A stretch of DNA of 64,000 nucleotides from JBBQXY01 sp051004815 (lineage in GTDB: Bacteria; Chloroflexota; Ktedonobacteria; Ktedonobacterales; Ktedonobacteraceae). A program made the position numbers and the translations under genes. Below are positions 17,015 to 25,746 of this stretch, piece by piece; the stretch's first letter is position 1; every line of letters begins with the position of its first letter. The notes beneath the pieces are model-generated. The model had not been told where the DNA came from. It saw only the letters and a program-made list of their open reading frames with translations, and did no database searches. The stretch lies in the NCBI GenBank assembly GCA_051004815.1, contig JBPCJY010000227.1, positions 12,184-76,183 of the forward strand, given 5' to 3'.

Positions 17015-17263
17015 ATGGGCAAAAAGCGAGGTAGTCACGCAATTGTGATAAAACTGAAGGTAAAAGAGGCTGCTAAGGTACGTGGCATCTCAATGGGAAA
17101 ACTATCGAGAATGTCAGATGTTGATCGCAATACGATTAAGAGGATGTTTGACGACCCCAACTATCATCCTACCGTTGATACGCTCCACAAAGTTGCCAAA
17201 GCCCTCAAGGTGACGCTCAACGACCTCGTAGAAGAAATCCCTGATCCAGAAAATGATAAGTAA
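17015..17263 (+). CDS. Small Xre-type HTH regulator, module copy 2
   Basis: 82 aa, paralogue of the HTH at 10967 (IKLKVKEAAKVRGISMGKLSRMSDVDRNTIKRMF; ALKVTLNDLVEE). The order of helices fits a Cro/C1 DNA-binding domain and little else. It is divergent from the 84-aa partner across about 100 bp. GTCAAGG in this gap resembles GTCAAGC in the copy-1 gap, and this could be part of a shared operator. Confidence 0.85.
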   Translation: MGKKRGSHAIVIKLKVKEAAKVRGISMGKLSRMSDVDRNTIKRMFDDPNYHPTVDTLHKVAKALKVTLNDLVEEIPDPENDK

Positions 17264-17374
17264 GGTGAGGTACGTTATATAATGAATGTGCCTATATAGG
17301 CAGCGAAACTCGGAGATCACCAATTTGCTTAGATAATCAGAACATCCACCAGACGAGGAGGAAAAATAACCACC

Positions 17375-17725
17375 ATGGATGATCGTCATGCCGCAAATAT
17401 GCAACGCCTGACTGAAGCGGTACTCACCAGCACCGGAGACACCGATCCTGCCCTGAGACAGGCAGTTGAAGAAAAATCAGCCGAACTTGGTGGCCGCCCG
17501 GGTGCCAGAATAGGCGAACTTCCGCCAGAACTGGTAGGCTACGTCAACAAAGTCGCATTACACGCCTACAAAACCACCGATAAGGATATCGAAGCACTAC
17601 GCCATGCCGGTTATTCCGAAGACGCCATCTTCGAAATCACCCTCAGTGCAGCACTTGGAGCCGCTAGAGCACGCATGGAACGTGGACTTGCAGCATTAGA
17701 GGAGACTAATCATGAGACTTCATAA
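17375..17725 (+). CDS. Carboxymuconolactone decarboxylase/AhpD-fold protein lacking catalytic cysteines
   Basis: 116 aa of AhpD/CMD type (LPPELVGYVNKVALHAYKTTDKDIEALRHAGYSEDAIFEITLSAALGAARARMERGL). It contains no cysteine, so the CxxC peroxidase site is absent. CMD-type proteins that lack it are known. GAGGAGG precedes the ATG. Its last 14 nt overlap the next AhpD-like gene, so the two are coupled and may form a hetero-oligomer. Confidence 0.75.
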   Translation: MDDRHAANMQRLTEAVLTSTGDTDPALRQAVEEKSAELGGRPGARIGELPPELVGYVNKVALHAYKTTDKDIEALRHAGYSEDAIFEITLSAALGAARARMERGLAALEETNHETS

Positions 17726-18278
17726 GCTTAATCAAGTCCTCAAAAACGAACCCGTGAGCGACGTGGTACGCACATCATCCTACCGGCCTGAATTGTTCGG
17801 CAGATACTTCATTCAAGGCGTACAAGAAGTCTTGCGCGAATCCTCGCAATGGACTGTTGGCGAATGCGAATTGTTCGCCGCCTTCGTCTCCCGCAAAAAT
17901 TCCTGCCAATATTGAACAGGCATTCACGGCGCAGTTGCGTCGAAAGAACTTACAGACAACACCGTTCAAACCATCCTGGATGATTGGCGTACCACCTCGA
18001 TCAACGAAAAACTGCGAGCAACACTGGGCTTCCTGGAGAAAGTGACTCTCACCCCCGCTCATGTCGGGCCAGAAGATATCGCACCTCTCCATGCAGCAGG
18101 CGTAAGCGAACAAGCCATCTTGGATGCTCTCTATGTCTGCACCTACTTCAACATCATTGACCGCATTGCCGATGCCCTCGACTTCTCTGTCCTCTCACCA
18201 GACGCCTTCGCACTCCGCGCAGATATGCTGCTCGAACACGGCTATCTCCAATCGATTCGGCCCCTCCATCCATCCTGA
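17712..18278 (+). CDS. AhpD-like peroxidase-related protein with in-frame UGA at the redox cysteine (candidate selenoprotein)
   Basis: Reading through one TGA (17913-17915, codon 68) gives a continuous 188-residue AhpD/CMD protein. The N-terminal half ends LFAAFVSRKNSCQY, the UGA follows, then TGIHGAVAS, and the C-terminal half runs to VCTYFNIIDRIADALDF, the usual end of peroxidase-related CMD proteins. The family motif is CxxCxxxH. Here C65 and H72 are present and position 68 is the UGA, giving CxxU. No other stop or shift interrupts the frame. A hairpin fitting a bacterial SECIS follows. Alternatively a nonsense mutation hit the Cys codon. Sec machinery genes are not in the window. Confidence 0.6.
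17913..17942 (+). promoter_or_regulatory. UGA codon and SECIS-like hairpin
   Basis: The 7-bp stem 17927-17933 / 17936-17942 (CGGCGCA with UGCGUCG, one G-U pair) has its apex 18 nt after the UGA. If the A-U pair is open the loop is AGUU, with a G in its first two positions. A bacterial SECIS places the apical loop about 16-37 nt after UGA with an early G, so both criteria are met. The hairpin is short and was not energy-tested. Confidence 0.4.
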
Positions 18279-18351
18279 CACGCTTGAGCAAGATTCATTG
18301 TCAAGCTTTAGTATCCTAGAGAGAGAAATTATTCCGTCTAATCGAGAGATT

Positions 18352-18470
18352 ACCAGGGCGACCGCAAGGGATCGCCCCTACTATACTACGATGCGCGTTC
18401 TACTCGTTGAGCTCGTATAGTAGGGCGATCCCTTGCCACCCTCTCTGGAGGAGAGGGAATCAGCCCTGGT
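18352..18470. repeat. Palindromic dispersed repeat, copy A
   Basis: Starts ACCAGGGCGACCGCAAGGG and ends AATCAGCCCTGGT. Internal arms GGGATCGCCCCTACTATA and TATAGTAGGGCGATCCC form a long hairpin. Related copies are at 27924-28035 and, in opposite orientation, 44922-45039. Confidence 0.85.
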
Positions 18471-18587
18471 CGCAACTATGGCCCTCACAGCAATCATTCA
18501 CAAACCCTATCCAAACGGGTCAAGGTCTCCCCGGTGCTTGTCAGCTATGATAGAATAAAATGGATTAGCCCAACAGAGAAGACTCAA

Positions 18588-18821
18588 ATGAGATGTAGTA
18601 TTGCAGATTGCCCAGGTAAATACGAACAAAAAGAAGTTGTACGTGCCATTCACCAGGGAGATCGTATCATTGTAGTCGAACACATCCCCGCCGAAGTATG
18701 TGATATCTGCGGCGATGTGCTTTTTGCACCCGAAACTATCGAGCATTTAGAAGCCCTGCGTCGGACAACGAGACTACCAGAGCGAACTGTTCCTCTCTAC
18801 AAGTTTGCCGAGTCCGCATAA
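18588..18821 (+). CDS. YgiT-type zinc-finger protein (MqsA N-domain-like)
   Basis: 77 aa. Two CxxC-like pairs (C3...C8 and CDICGD) surround a beta-rich segment (REKE-type VVRAIHQGDRIIVVEHIPAEVC), the layout of YgiT/MqsA-type zinc fingers. The tail (APETIEHLEALRRTTRLPERTVPLYKF) matches the common stand-alone form usually paired with a DUF4258 or RelE-like toxin. No toxin gene is visible upstream, where a palindromic repeat lies, so it is an orphan antitoxin-like gene. The ATG at 18588 matches the family start. Confidence 0.75.
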   Translation: MRCSIADCPGKYEQKEVVRAIHQGDRIIVVEHIPAEVCDICGDVLFAPETIEHLEALRRTTRLPERTVPLYKFAESA

Positions 18822-18910
18822 AGGTTGTGTTGCAAGAAATCGGAGTTCCGCTGGAATTCTCATATAGTTTTGACATCTGGAACATATAGCAAGGGAAGGG
18901 ATGGACGCAT

Positions 18911-21900
18911 ATGAGCGATGCGGAGATACGGAGCTATCTTAAAAAAGTTGAGGGAGCGCAGAAGGGCGGCAACGCGACAGAGCATACGTACCGCTCATAT
19001 TTGAAAGAACTACTCGAAACGCTCTATCCTGGCACGACGGCAACGAATGAACCAAAGCGCGTCGCGTGCGGCGCACCGGACTTTATCATCACGAAACAAC
19101 AAACTCCTCTTGGCTATATCGAAACCAAAGACATTGCCGTCTCCCTCGATCACGTCGAACGTAGTGACCAGATGAAACGCTACCTGGGAAGCCTGGGCAA
19201 CCTCATCCTCACCGATTATGTGGAATATCGTTGGTATATGGCGGGACAGCATAGGGTTACAGCACGACTCGCGAAGGCGTCGAAAGGCAACAGGTGGATA
19301 GCCGAAACGGATGGGATAGAGCAGGTTAGCAAGCTCTTGCAAGGCTTCATGATAGCACAAACTCCAACGGTGAATAACCCGAAGGAACTTGCTACCCGCA
19401 TGGCCTCTATCGCGCAACTTATCCGCAATGCCATCAGTTTAGCCTTTACGAGTGAGTATGGTGGTGGCTCGCTGCATGAGCAGATGGAGGGCTTTCGACA
19501 GGTACTGCTCCCAGAACTCAATGCCGAACAGTTTGCCGATATGTATGCGCAAACCATCTGCTATGGTTTGTTCGCGGCCCGCTGTAATGCGAAGCCAACC
19601 ATCACATTCACCCGTGAACACGCGGCCTACGATATTCCCAAAACCAACCCGTTCTTACGGAAGATGTTTGGCTATATCGCAGGGCCAGACCTCGACGAAA
19701 GTATTGTGTGGGCGGTGGATGATTTGGCCGAGGTATTGAACCGCTCCGATATGGGAGCCATTCTGCGCGACTTCGGCAAGCACACACGTCAGGAAGACCC
19801 CGTTGTCCACTTTTACGAAACGTTCCTCGCGGCATATGACCCGAAGATGCGCGAGGCTCGCGGCGTCTACTACACACCAGAACCAGTGGTTTCCTACATT
19901 GTAAGAAGTGTGGATTACCTGCTCAAAAAGGATTTTGGCTTGCCTGATGGGCTTGCCGATGCCACCAAAATCAGGGCAACCAGCGCGGATGGCACACTCA
20001 GCAGGGAGACGCACAAAGTCCAGATACTTGATCCCGCCACCGGAACCGCTACCTTCTTACACAGCATTATTGACCATATTTATGCAACATTCAGAGGCAA
20101 TAAGGGTATGTGGTCAAGCTATGTTTCGGGACACTTGCTGCCACGCTTATTCGGTTTCGAACTGCTCATGGCTCCCTATGCAGTGGCGCACATGAAACTA
20201 GGGCTGCAACTGGCTGAGACAGGTTATGACTTCAAGAGCAACGAGCGTCTGCGTGTGTATCTCACCAATACGCTGGAAGAGGGATTTGAGGGCGGCAAGC
20301 TACCATTCGCCGAATGGTTGGTAGACGAGGCTACCGCAGCTGGCAATGTAAAGCACGACGCGCCTGTTATGGTGGTGATCGGCAATCCACCTTATTCATA
20401 TAAATCAGTGAATATAGGTGCATGGATCAGCGGCCTTGTTCGAGACTATTATCAAGCGGACGGTCAACCGTTAGGAGAACGTAATCCAAAGGGTTTGCAG
20501 GATGACTACGTAAAGTTTATGCGCTTCGCGCAGTGGCGTATAAAACAGACAGGCTATGGGATACTTGCTTTCATCACGAACCATGGTTATTTAGATAACC
20601 CCACTTTCCGAGGAATGCGCCAAAGTTTAATGCAAACCTTTGATGACATTTATGTGTTAAATCTACACGGCAATAGTAACAAGAAAGAACGAAGTCCTGA
20701 TGGCTCGAAAGATGAGAACATCTTCGATATCCAACAAGGAGTAGCTATTAGTATTTTTATAAAACGAGGTAACACGAAGGGTGCTTCTCATGAAACCACC
20801 GTTCATCATACAGATTTGTGGGGATTGCGCGAGGTCTATGAGAATACTTCCCAAGGACGGCACTTAGTTGGGGGTAAATACCATTGGCTGACTAACCATG
20901 ACATTACGACTACAGAATGGACAGCACTTACCCCTCAGTCACCGTTTTATCTTTTTATACCACAAGACATAACCCTTCTTTCAGAATATGAAAAAGGTTA
21001 CAAAGTTACTGATATCTTCCCTATTAATGGTGCGGGGTTTTATACAGCACGCGACGCTTTAGCTATTCAATGGAACAAAGAAGATGTTTGGGATACCGTT
21101 ACAGACTTTGTTACTTTACCATCAGAAGAGGCTCGAAACAAGTACAATTTAGGTAATGACACTAGAGATTGGCAAGTCTTGCTCGCTCAGAAAGATGTAA
21201 AAACATCTGGGCCTTCTAAATCCAATATCACACCTATCATCTATCGCCCATTCGATGTCCGATACACTTATTATACCGGTAACTCTCGCGGTTTCATTTG
21301 TATGCCGCGTGAGAAGCTTATGTATCATATCCTTGCAAAGAAGAATTTGGGACTTATTTCTTGTCGTCAGCAGTCACAACAAGGAGAATGGACATTAGTA
21401 GGCGTAACGAAATGGATCACTGAATGTTGTGCAATATCCAATAAGACAAAAGAAATGAACTATCTTTTTCCCCTTTACCTCTACAACGGCACACCTTTAC
21501 AAGGGCTTTTTGAAATCGACACACCTTTAAAAGAAAACTGCACTCCTAACCTTTCACCCGCTTTCATCTCAGCTATCTCAGACAAGCTCAAAATGCGCTT
21601 TATTTCTATCGGTAAGGGAGATTTACAAGGAACATTTGGGCCGGAGGACATCCTCAATTACATATATGCCGTTTTCCAGTCATCAACCTACCATGCTCGT
21701 TACGCTGAGTTCCTCAAGATTGACTTTCCGCGTCTGCCGCTTACCTCCAATACCGACTTGTTCCGTGAATTATGTGCGTTGGGTGAACGATTGGTTGTTC
21801 TCCATTTGATGGAACAGTTCGGTGCTAACCTGCCAACGTATCCTGTTGCTGGCAATAATATGGTGGAGAAAGTGGAATATCTGGTGGCAGATAAGCAGCC

Positions 21901-22147
21901 TGAGCAGGGAAGAGTGTCTATCAACAAGGCGCAATATTTTGATGGCGTACCACAGCATATATGGGATTTTCATGTTGGCGGCTACCAGGTCTGCCATAAG
22001 TGGTTGAAGGATCGCAAAGGGCGCGTGCTGTCGTTTGATGATATTCGGCACTACCAACGTGTTGTGGCGGCATTGGCAGAGACGTTCACGTTAATGGAGC
22101 AGCTTGATGTGATGATTGCGGAACATGGAGGCTGGCCGATTACGTAA
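18911..22147 (+). CDS. Type ISP/IIG-like restriction-modification fusion enzyme
   Basis: 1078 aa. The N-terminal region has a PD-(D/E)xK nuclease signature (PDFII with D57, then YIETKDI with E71 and K73). The N6-adenine methylase core has YYTPEPVVSYIV, motif I DPATGT (374-379) and motif IV NPPY (492-495). The C-terminal half resembles the type ISP target-recognition region (IYRPFDVRYTYYTG, CMPREKLMYHI). One chain would thus recognise, methylate and cut DNA. There is no helicase motif between nuclease and methylase, unlike true ISP enzymes, so it is closer to a type IIG/L build. AAGGGAAGGGATG precedes the start. No neighbouring S, R or BREX genes are seen. Confidence 0.87.
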   Translation: MSDAEIRSYLKKVEGAQKGGNATEHTYRSYLKELLETLYPGTTATNEPKRVACGAPDFIITKQQTPLGYIETKDIAVSLDHVERSDQMKRYLGSLGNLILTDYVEYRWYMAGQHRVTARLAKASKGNRWIAETDGIEQVSKLLQGFMIAQTPTVNNPKELATRMASIAQLIRNAISLAFTSEYGGGSLHEQMEGFRQVLLPELNAEQFADMYAQTICYGLFAARCNAKPTITFTREHAAYDIPKTNPFLRKMFGYIAGPDLDESIVWAVDDLAEVLNRSDMGAILRDFGKHTRQEDPVVHFYETFLAAYDPKMREARGVYYTPEPVVSYIVRSVDYLLKKDFGLPDGLADATKIRATSADGTLSRETHKVQILDPATGTATFLHSIIDHIYATFRGNKGMWSSYVSGHLLPRLFGFELLMAPYAVAHMKLGLQLAETGYDFKSNERLRVYLTNTLEEGFEGGKLPFAEWLVDEATAAGNVKHDAPVMVVIGNPPYSYKSVNIGAWISGLVRDYYQADGQPLGERNPKGLQDDYVKFMRFAQWRIKQTGYGILAFITNHGYLDNPTFRGMRQSLMQTFDDIYVLNLHGNSNKKERSPDGSKDENIFDIQQGVAISIFIKRGNTKGASHETTVHHTDLWGLREVYENTSQGRHLVGGKYHWLTNHDITTTEWTALTPQSPFYLFIPQDITLLSEYEKGYKVTDIFPINGAGFYTARDALAIQWNKEDVWDTVTDFVTLPSEEARNKYNLGNDTRDWQVLLAQKDVKTSGPSKSNITPIIYRPFDVRYTYYTGNSRGFICMPREKLMYHILAKKNLGLISCRQQSQQGEWTLVGVTKWITECCAISNKTKEMNYLFPLYLYNGTPLQGLFEIDTPLKENCTPNLSPAFISAISDKLKMRFISIGKGDLQGTFGPEDILNYIYAVFQSSTYHARYAEFLKIDFPRLPLTSNTDLFRELCALGERLVVLHLMEQFGANLPTYPVAGNNMVEKVEYLVADKQPEQGRVSINKAQYFDGVPQHIWDFHVGGYQVCHKWLKDRKGRVLSFDDIRHYQRVVAALAETFTLMEQLDVMIAEHGGWPIT

Positions 22148-22404
22148 TCTAGTATTCATGTCAGATTACAGACAAAAGATGAACACTCGTGCGACTATAT
22201 CATGTCGATTTTATCTTGTGTACAAGCAACTAGTTTTTTGAATAGTTATAAATCATGAAACTTTAGGGGTATTATGTACTAGAAAAATCATGCAGAAGCG
22301 ATTATAATAGTGTTAGATATTTCAGTCAGAAATATGATCTACTTATTGAATGTTGATGTTAGTTTTTAGTACGTACCGTCCTCTGTACGTAAGGGGGTTA
22401 GTCA

Positions 22405-22629
22405 ATGCAGCACTCAGAAGTCACTCCTATGGTAAGCAAGCCCAGATTTGAACATGTGTGGTTGAGTCTCCAATGGCACGCGGGATTTGCCGGTATGGGG
22501 AAAGGGTGGGACAAAGCCATGACCGCCCAGATTGAGCAATTGGGAAAAGATGGCTATGAAATGGTAAGTGCAGTACAGCAAAAAGACCCGACATGGTTTA
22601 TTTTATTCTTCAAACGCCAGATGCGCTAG
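22405..22629 (+). CDS. Small DUF4177-like protein
   Basis: 74 aa. WLSLQWHAGFAGMGKGWDKAMTAQIEQLGKDGYEMVSAVQQ, then WFILFFKRQ, is the pattern of small DUF4177-type proteins (beta-alpha-beta, LN.LG..GWE.V). Function is unknown. GGGGG precedes the ATG, and it lies 26 nt upstream of the TPR gene in a likely operon. The 257-bp gap before it holds no recognisable gene. Confidence 0.65.
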   Translation: MQHSEVTPMVSKPRFEHVWLSLQWHAGFAGMGKGWDKAMTAQIEQLGKDGYEMVSAVQQKDPTWFILFFKRQMR

Positions 22630-22655
22630 GAGATATAACGCGAGGAGGCGGTAAT

Positions 22656-23507
22656 ATGGATGCACTCGCACAGGGGATCGAGCTACAACAGCAGGGAAAG
22701 TATGAAGAGGCAATCCCATTTCTCGAACAGGCTGTACAAGCAAACATCGCTTCATACGATGGATGGACCAGGTTGAGCGAGTCTCTGCTGGAGGCAGGAA
22801 AGCATGACAAAGCATCAGTGGCGATAGAGCAGGCGTTGGATAAAAACCAACGCTATGCTCCCGCGTGGCTGGTGAAGGCACATATCCTTGAGCAGCAGAA
22901 CCGTCCAGAACAGGCTATTGATGCATATAATGCAGCGATACAAGCTGATCCGAATGTTGTCGAGGCATACCTCCAGAAAGCTCTCATCCTGGATAGTGAG
23001 CATCGACAACAGGAGGCTCTGACAGTACTTGATCAGGCATTGAGGGTCGACTCAGCCGCAATGGAAGTATTGATTAACAAAGCTCGTATCCTGTGCGAGG
23101 AACAGGTTTACCTGCAAGCTCTCCCGGTTGCCGATCGGTTGACACGGCTTTATCCTGGCGATGGAAGGGGGTGGCGAACGAAAGCCCTTGCCTTGTTCAT
23201 GATAAGAGAGCGTGTGGATGCGGAGCAGGCCATCAACAAAGCATTAGAGATCGATCCCAACGATAGTGATGCTTTGACGATCAAGGCTGGCATCATTGAT
23301 GAAATGGGGCGGAAAGGTGAGGCACGCGCCCTGTTGAAGCGAGCAACAGAAGTCGATCCACACAACGAATTGGCCCAGGAAGCCAGAGGCCAGATGCAAC
23401 GGGAGCGAAACAGTAAAGTTGCAGATGCGAGCGTTGGCATTGCGGGTACTGTCAGCAGGGGTTTCTTTGCCGTCCTTGTAGAATTCATCAAAGCTATCTT
23501 CCAGTGA
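22656..23507 (+). CDS. TPR-repeat protein with C-terminal hydrophobic segment
   Basis: 283 aa built of about seven 34-residue TPR units from residue 1 (GKYEEAIPFLEQAVQAN, DKASVAIEQALDKNQRYAPAW, PEQAIDAYNAAIQADPNVVEAYLQKA, and so on). It ends with a hydrophobic tail (VSRGFFAVLVEFIKAIFQ) that could touch the membrane. TPR arrays are protein-interaction scaffolds and the partner cannot be told. GGAGG before the ATG at 22656 fixes the start. Its 3' end faces serS with a 30-nt gap. Confidence 0.8.
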   Translation: MDALAQGIELQQQGKYEEAIPFLEQAVQANIASYDGWTRLSESLLEAGKHDKASVAIEQALDKNQRYAPAWLVKAHILEQQNRPEQAIDAYNAAIQADPNVVEAYLQKALILDSEHRQQEALTVLDQALRVDSAAMEVLINKARILCEEQVYLQALPVADRLTRLYPGDGRGWRTKALALFMIRERVDAEQAINKALEIDPNDSDALTIKAGIIDEMGRKGEARALLKRATEVDPHNELAQEARGQMQRERNSKVADASVGIAGTVSRGFFAVLVEFIKAIFQ

Positions 23508-23537
23508 GATTACGTTTGCCTACATCCCCGGTTCCTG

Positions 23538-24791
23538 TTATGGCGTGAGCAGCGCGGCACCCATGTATGGCCGTAGGATTTTTGGGATAACCACGCTGCC
23601 ATCGGCCTGTTGGTAGGTTTCCAGAAGCGCGGCCATCGTTCTGCCCACGGCCAGACCGGAGGCATTGAGCGTATGGACGTAATCCGCTTGTCTGCCGTTG
23701 GACGAGCGGTATTTGATATTGGCACGTCGGGCCTGGAACGCTTCACAGTTACTGACCGAGGATATTTCAAAGTAGCGTCCCAGCCCTGGCATCCAGACCT
23801 CTATATCCAACGTCTTCGCGGCAGCAAAGGGGAGATTCTCGGCACAGAGCGCAATGATACGATAGGGCAACTCCAACAGTCGCAGCACGGCTTCCGCGTG
23901 GGCCAGCATCTGATCCAGGGCATCATACGAATCTTGCGGCGCGACCAATTGGAAGAGTTCCACCTTGTTAAATTGGTGTAGACGCAACAGGCCACGATTC
24001 TGGCGGGAAGACGAGCCAGCCTCACGGCGAAAGGCTGTTGTCCAGGCAACATAGCGTATCGGTAAGGTGTTCGGCGGCAAAATAGAGTCGCTATGCACGC
24101 CGACCAGCGGTACCTCCGCGGTCGGATTCAGATATAACTCATCCTCCGTGCAAGCATACGCCTGCTCCTCGAACTTGGGCAATTGGCCCGCGCCAACCAT
24201 CAGCGAACGCCGTGCCAGGTAGGGCGGCATGATCTCGGTATAGCCGTGCTCTCGCGTGTGCAGATCGAGCATAAACGAGAGTAAGGCGCGTTCCAGTCGT
24301 GCGCCAGCACCTTTCAAGGTGACGAAACGGCTACCGGCAATCCTGGTGCCACCTTCAAAATCAAGGATGCCCAGGCGTTCGCCCAGTTCCCAATGTGGCT
24401 GGGGCGCAAAATAAAAGGAGAGCGGCTCGCCCCAACGCCTCAGTTCGGTATCAGCCGACTCCGAGACGCTCTGATGCGGAATATTGGGCAAACTCAATAA
24501 CAATGGGTGCAAACGTGTCTCAAGATCGACAATCTGCATCTCAAGCTGGCGTATATCCTGTGTTGTCGCCTTGATCTGTTGGCTCATTTCCGCACGCCGT
24601 TCAACGGGCGCGGCCTTGATCGATTCTTTCAGTGGTTTGAGCGCGTTATAGAGACCGTCGCAGCGTGTGACAAGCCCACGCCGCTGCTCCGACAGGTGCA
24701 TTAGTTCGTCGATCCCCTGGGAATCATGGCGTCGCTGTAATCCCTCACGCACAATATGCGGATATTGTCGAATAAAATCCATGCTCAACAT
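23538..24791 (-). CDS. serS: Seryl-tRNA synthetase
   Basis: 417-aa class II aminoacyl-tRNA synthetase that charges tRNA-Ser, and tRNA-Sec where that exists. Residues 1-105 form the N-terminal coiled-coil arm (MLSMDFIRQYPHIV, then heptads). The catalytic core follows, with motif 2 (FRREAGSSSRQNRGLLRLHQFNKVE), TAEVPL and motif 3 (ASGLAVGRTMAALLE). Length is normal. Motif 2 shows substitutions (FRREAGSSSRQ for the usual FRSEAGSAGRD), so it may be a divergent or second copy. No T-box leader is evident in the short upstream gap. Confidence 0.9.
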   Translation of the reverse strand: MLSMDFIRQYPHIVREGLQRRHDSQGIDELMHLSEQRRGLVTRCDGLYNALKPLKESIKAAPVERRAEMSQQIKATTQDIRQLEMQIVDLETRLHPLLLSLPNIPHQSVSESADTELRRWGEPLSFYFAPQPHWELGERLGILDFEGGTRIAGSRFVTLKGAGARLERALLSFMLDLHTREHGYTEIMPPYLARRSLMVGAGQLPKFEEQAYACTEDELYLNPTAEVPLVGVHSDSILPPNTLPIRYVAWTTAFRREAGSSSRQNRGLLRLHQFNKVELFQLVAPQDSYDALDQMLAHAEAVLRLLELPYRIIALCAENLPFAAAKTLDIEVWMPGLGRYFEISSVSNCEAFQARRANIKYRSSNGRQADYVHTLNASGLAVGRTMAALLETYQQADGSVVIPKILRPYMGAALLTP

Positions 24792-24847
24792 AGGCTCAGT
24801 ATAGCATACACAAGGTTATTTTCCCTTTGGACGTTGATAGTGATGCC

Positions 24848-25624
24848 CTAAATGGGTAGTGGCAACTGCATGCCATCGAAGGCAAATTCGACATGTGCAG
24901 GCAGCTCATGATGGCGGACGGCCAAGTCGATATCGTGCGATAGATGTGTCAGGGCCATCTTTTGTATGTCAAGCTCCTCTTTCAACACGAGAGCTTCCTG
25001 TACGTCATAAATTGAACGCTGGGCAGGGTCAATTTTCTCATGCCAATATGCCGTCCCTAGAATGAGCAGGTCCAGCTCTCGAAAAGCGGCGAGTTGCTGG
25101 CTTTCTACTTGAAACGAGTCAGGTATGTACGCCCATGTGCCACTTTTCCCCTGAAAGCGAATGCCATAAGCATAGCCGTTCGCTCCATGGTTGACTCTAT
25201 GAAAAGAGACGTCCCAATCGTCCAGGTGCCAGTGTTCGGCGGCAACGAATTCCATGCCGCGAGCATTGATCAGATAGGGGTAACGCTGCGCCACCAAAGC
25301 GATGATATCCGCCGGACTGACGATTGTCGGTGCCACCTTGTTCCAATAGCAGAGGTCGGCATAGTCGCCAATACCGCCAATATGGTCGTTATGCGCGTGC
25401 GTAATCAAGGTCAGAGGGGGGATAGTTTTATTGCCATAGCGCAAAAACTGGTTGCGAAAGTCAGGCGTAATATCCACCAGCGTGGTGCCATGATCGGTCT
25501 GAATAGCAACGCCGGGCCGCATACGCTGATTCATTGGATGGGATGAGTGGCAAACGGGGCAGTCACACATCATGCGCGGCACACCTCGTGCATCACTTGT
25601 GCCAAAAAATGTTAGAAACGCCAC
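24848..25624 (-). CDS. PhnP-like metallo-beta-lactamase-fold hydrolase
   Basis: 258 aa. The opening FFGTSDARGVPRMMCDCPVC has the Cys-rich insert seen in PhnP and relatives. HxHxDH is present as H76, H78, D80 and H81 in THAHNDHIGG. GTAYWHEK and LTHLSHDID supply later metal ligands. PhnP is a phosphodiesterase acting on cyclic ribose phosphates; without phn genes nearby the substrate is open. It is co-oriented with serS, 57 bp upstream, and may be co-transcribed. Confidence 0.8.
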   Translation of the reverse strand: MAFLTFFGTSDARGVPRMMCDCPVCHSSHPMNQRMRPGVAIQTDHGTTLVDITPDFRNQFLRYGNKTIPPLTLITHAHNDHIGGIGDYADLCYWNKVAPTIVSPADIIALVAQRYPYLINARGMEFVAAEHWHLDDWDVSFHRVNHGANGYAYGIRFQGKSGTWAYIPDSFQVESQQLAAFRELDLLILGTAYWHEKIDPAQRSIYDVQEALVLKEELDIQKMALTHLSHDIDLAVRHHELPAHVEFAFDGMQLPLPI

Positions 25625-25746
25625 GCTCTAGTTTCCTCTCTACTACTTTTTTCGTATTGTACAACACATTAATGAAACTAAATCCCCGCTAGAACGTGAT
25701 TTAAGGTAGAGTATCTGATCTATATTCAACTGTATGGAGCGCAGTT

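Noticed and set aside
23538..24848. T-box or Ser-responsive leader before serS
   Set aside because: The upstream gap is under 60 bp and no T-box sequence or specifier hairpin is visible.
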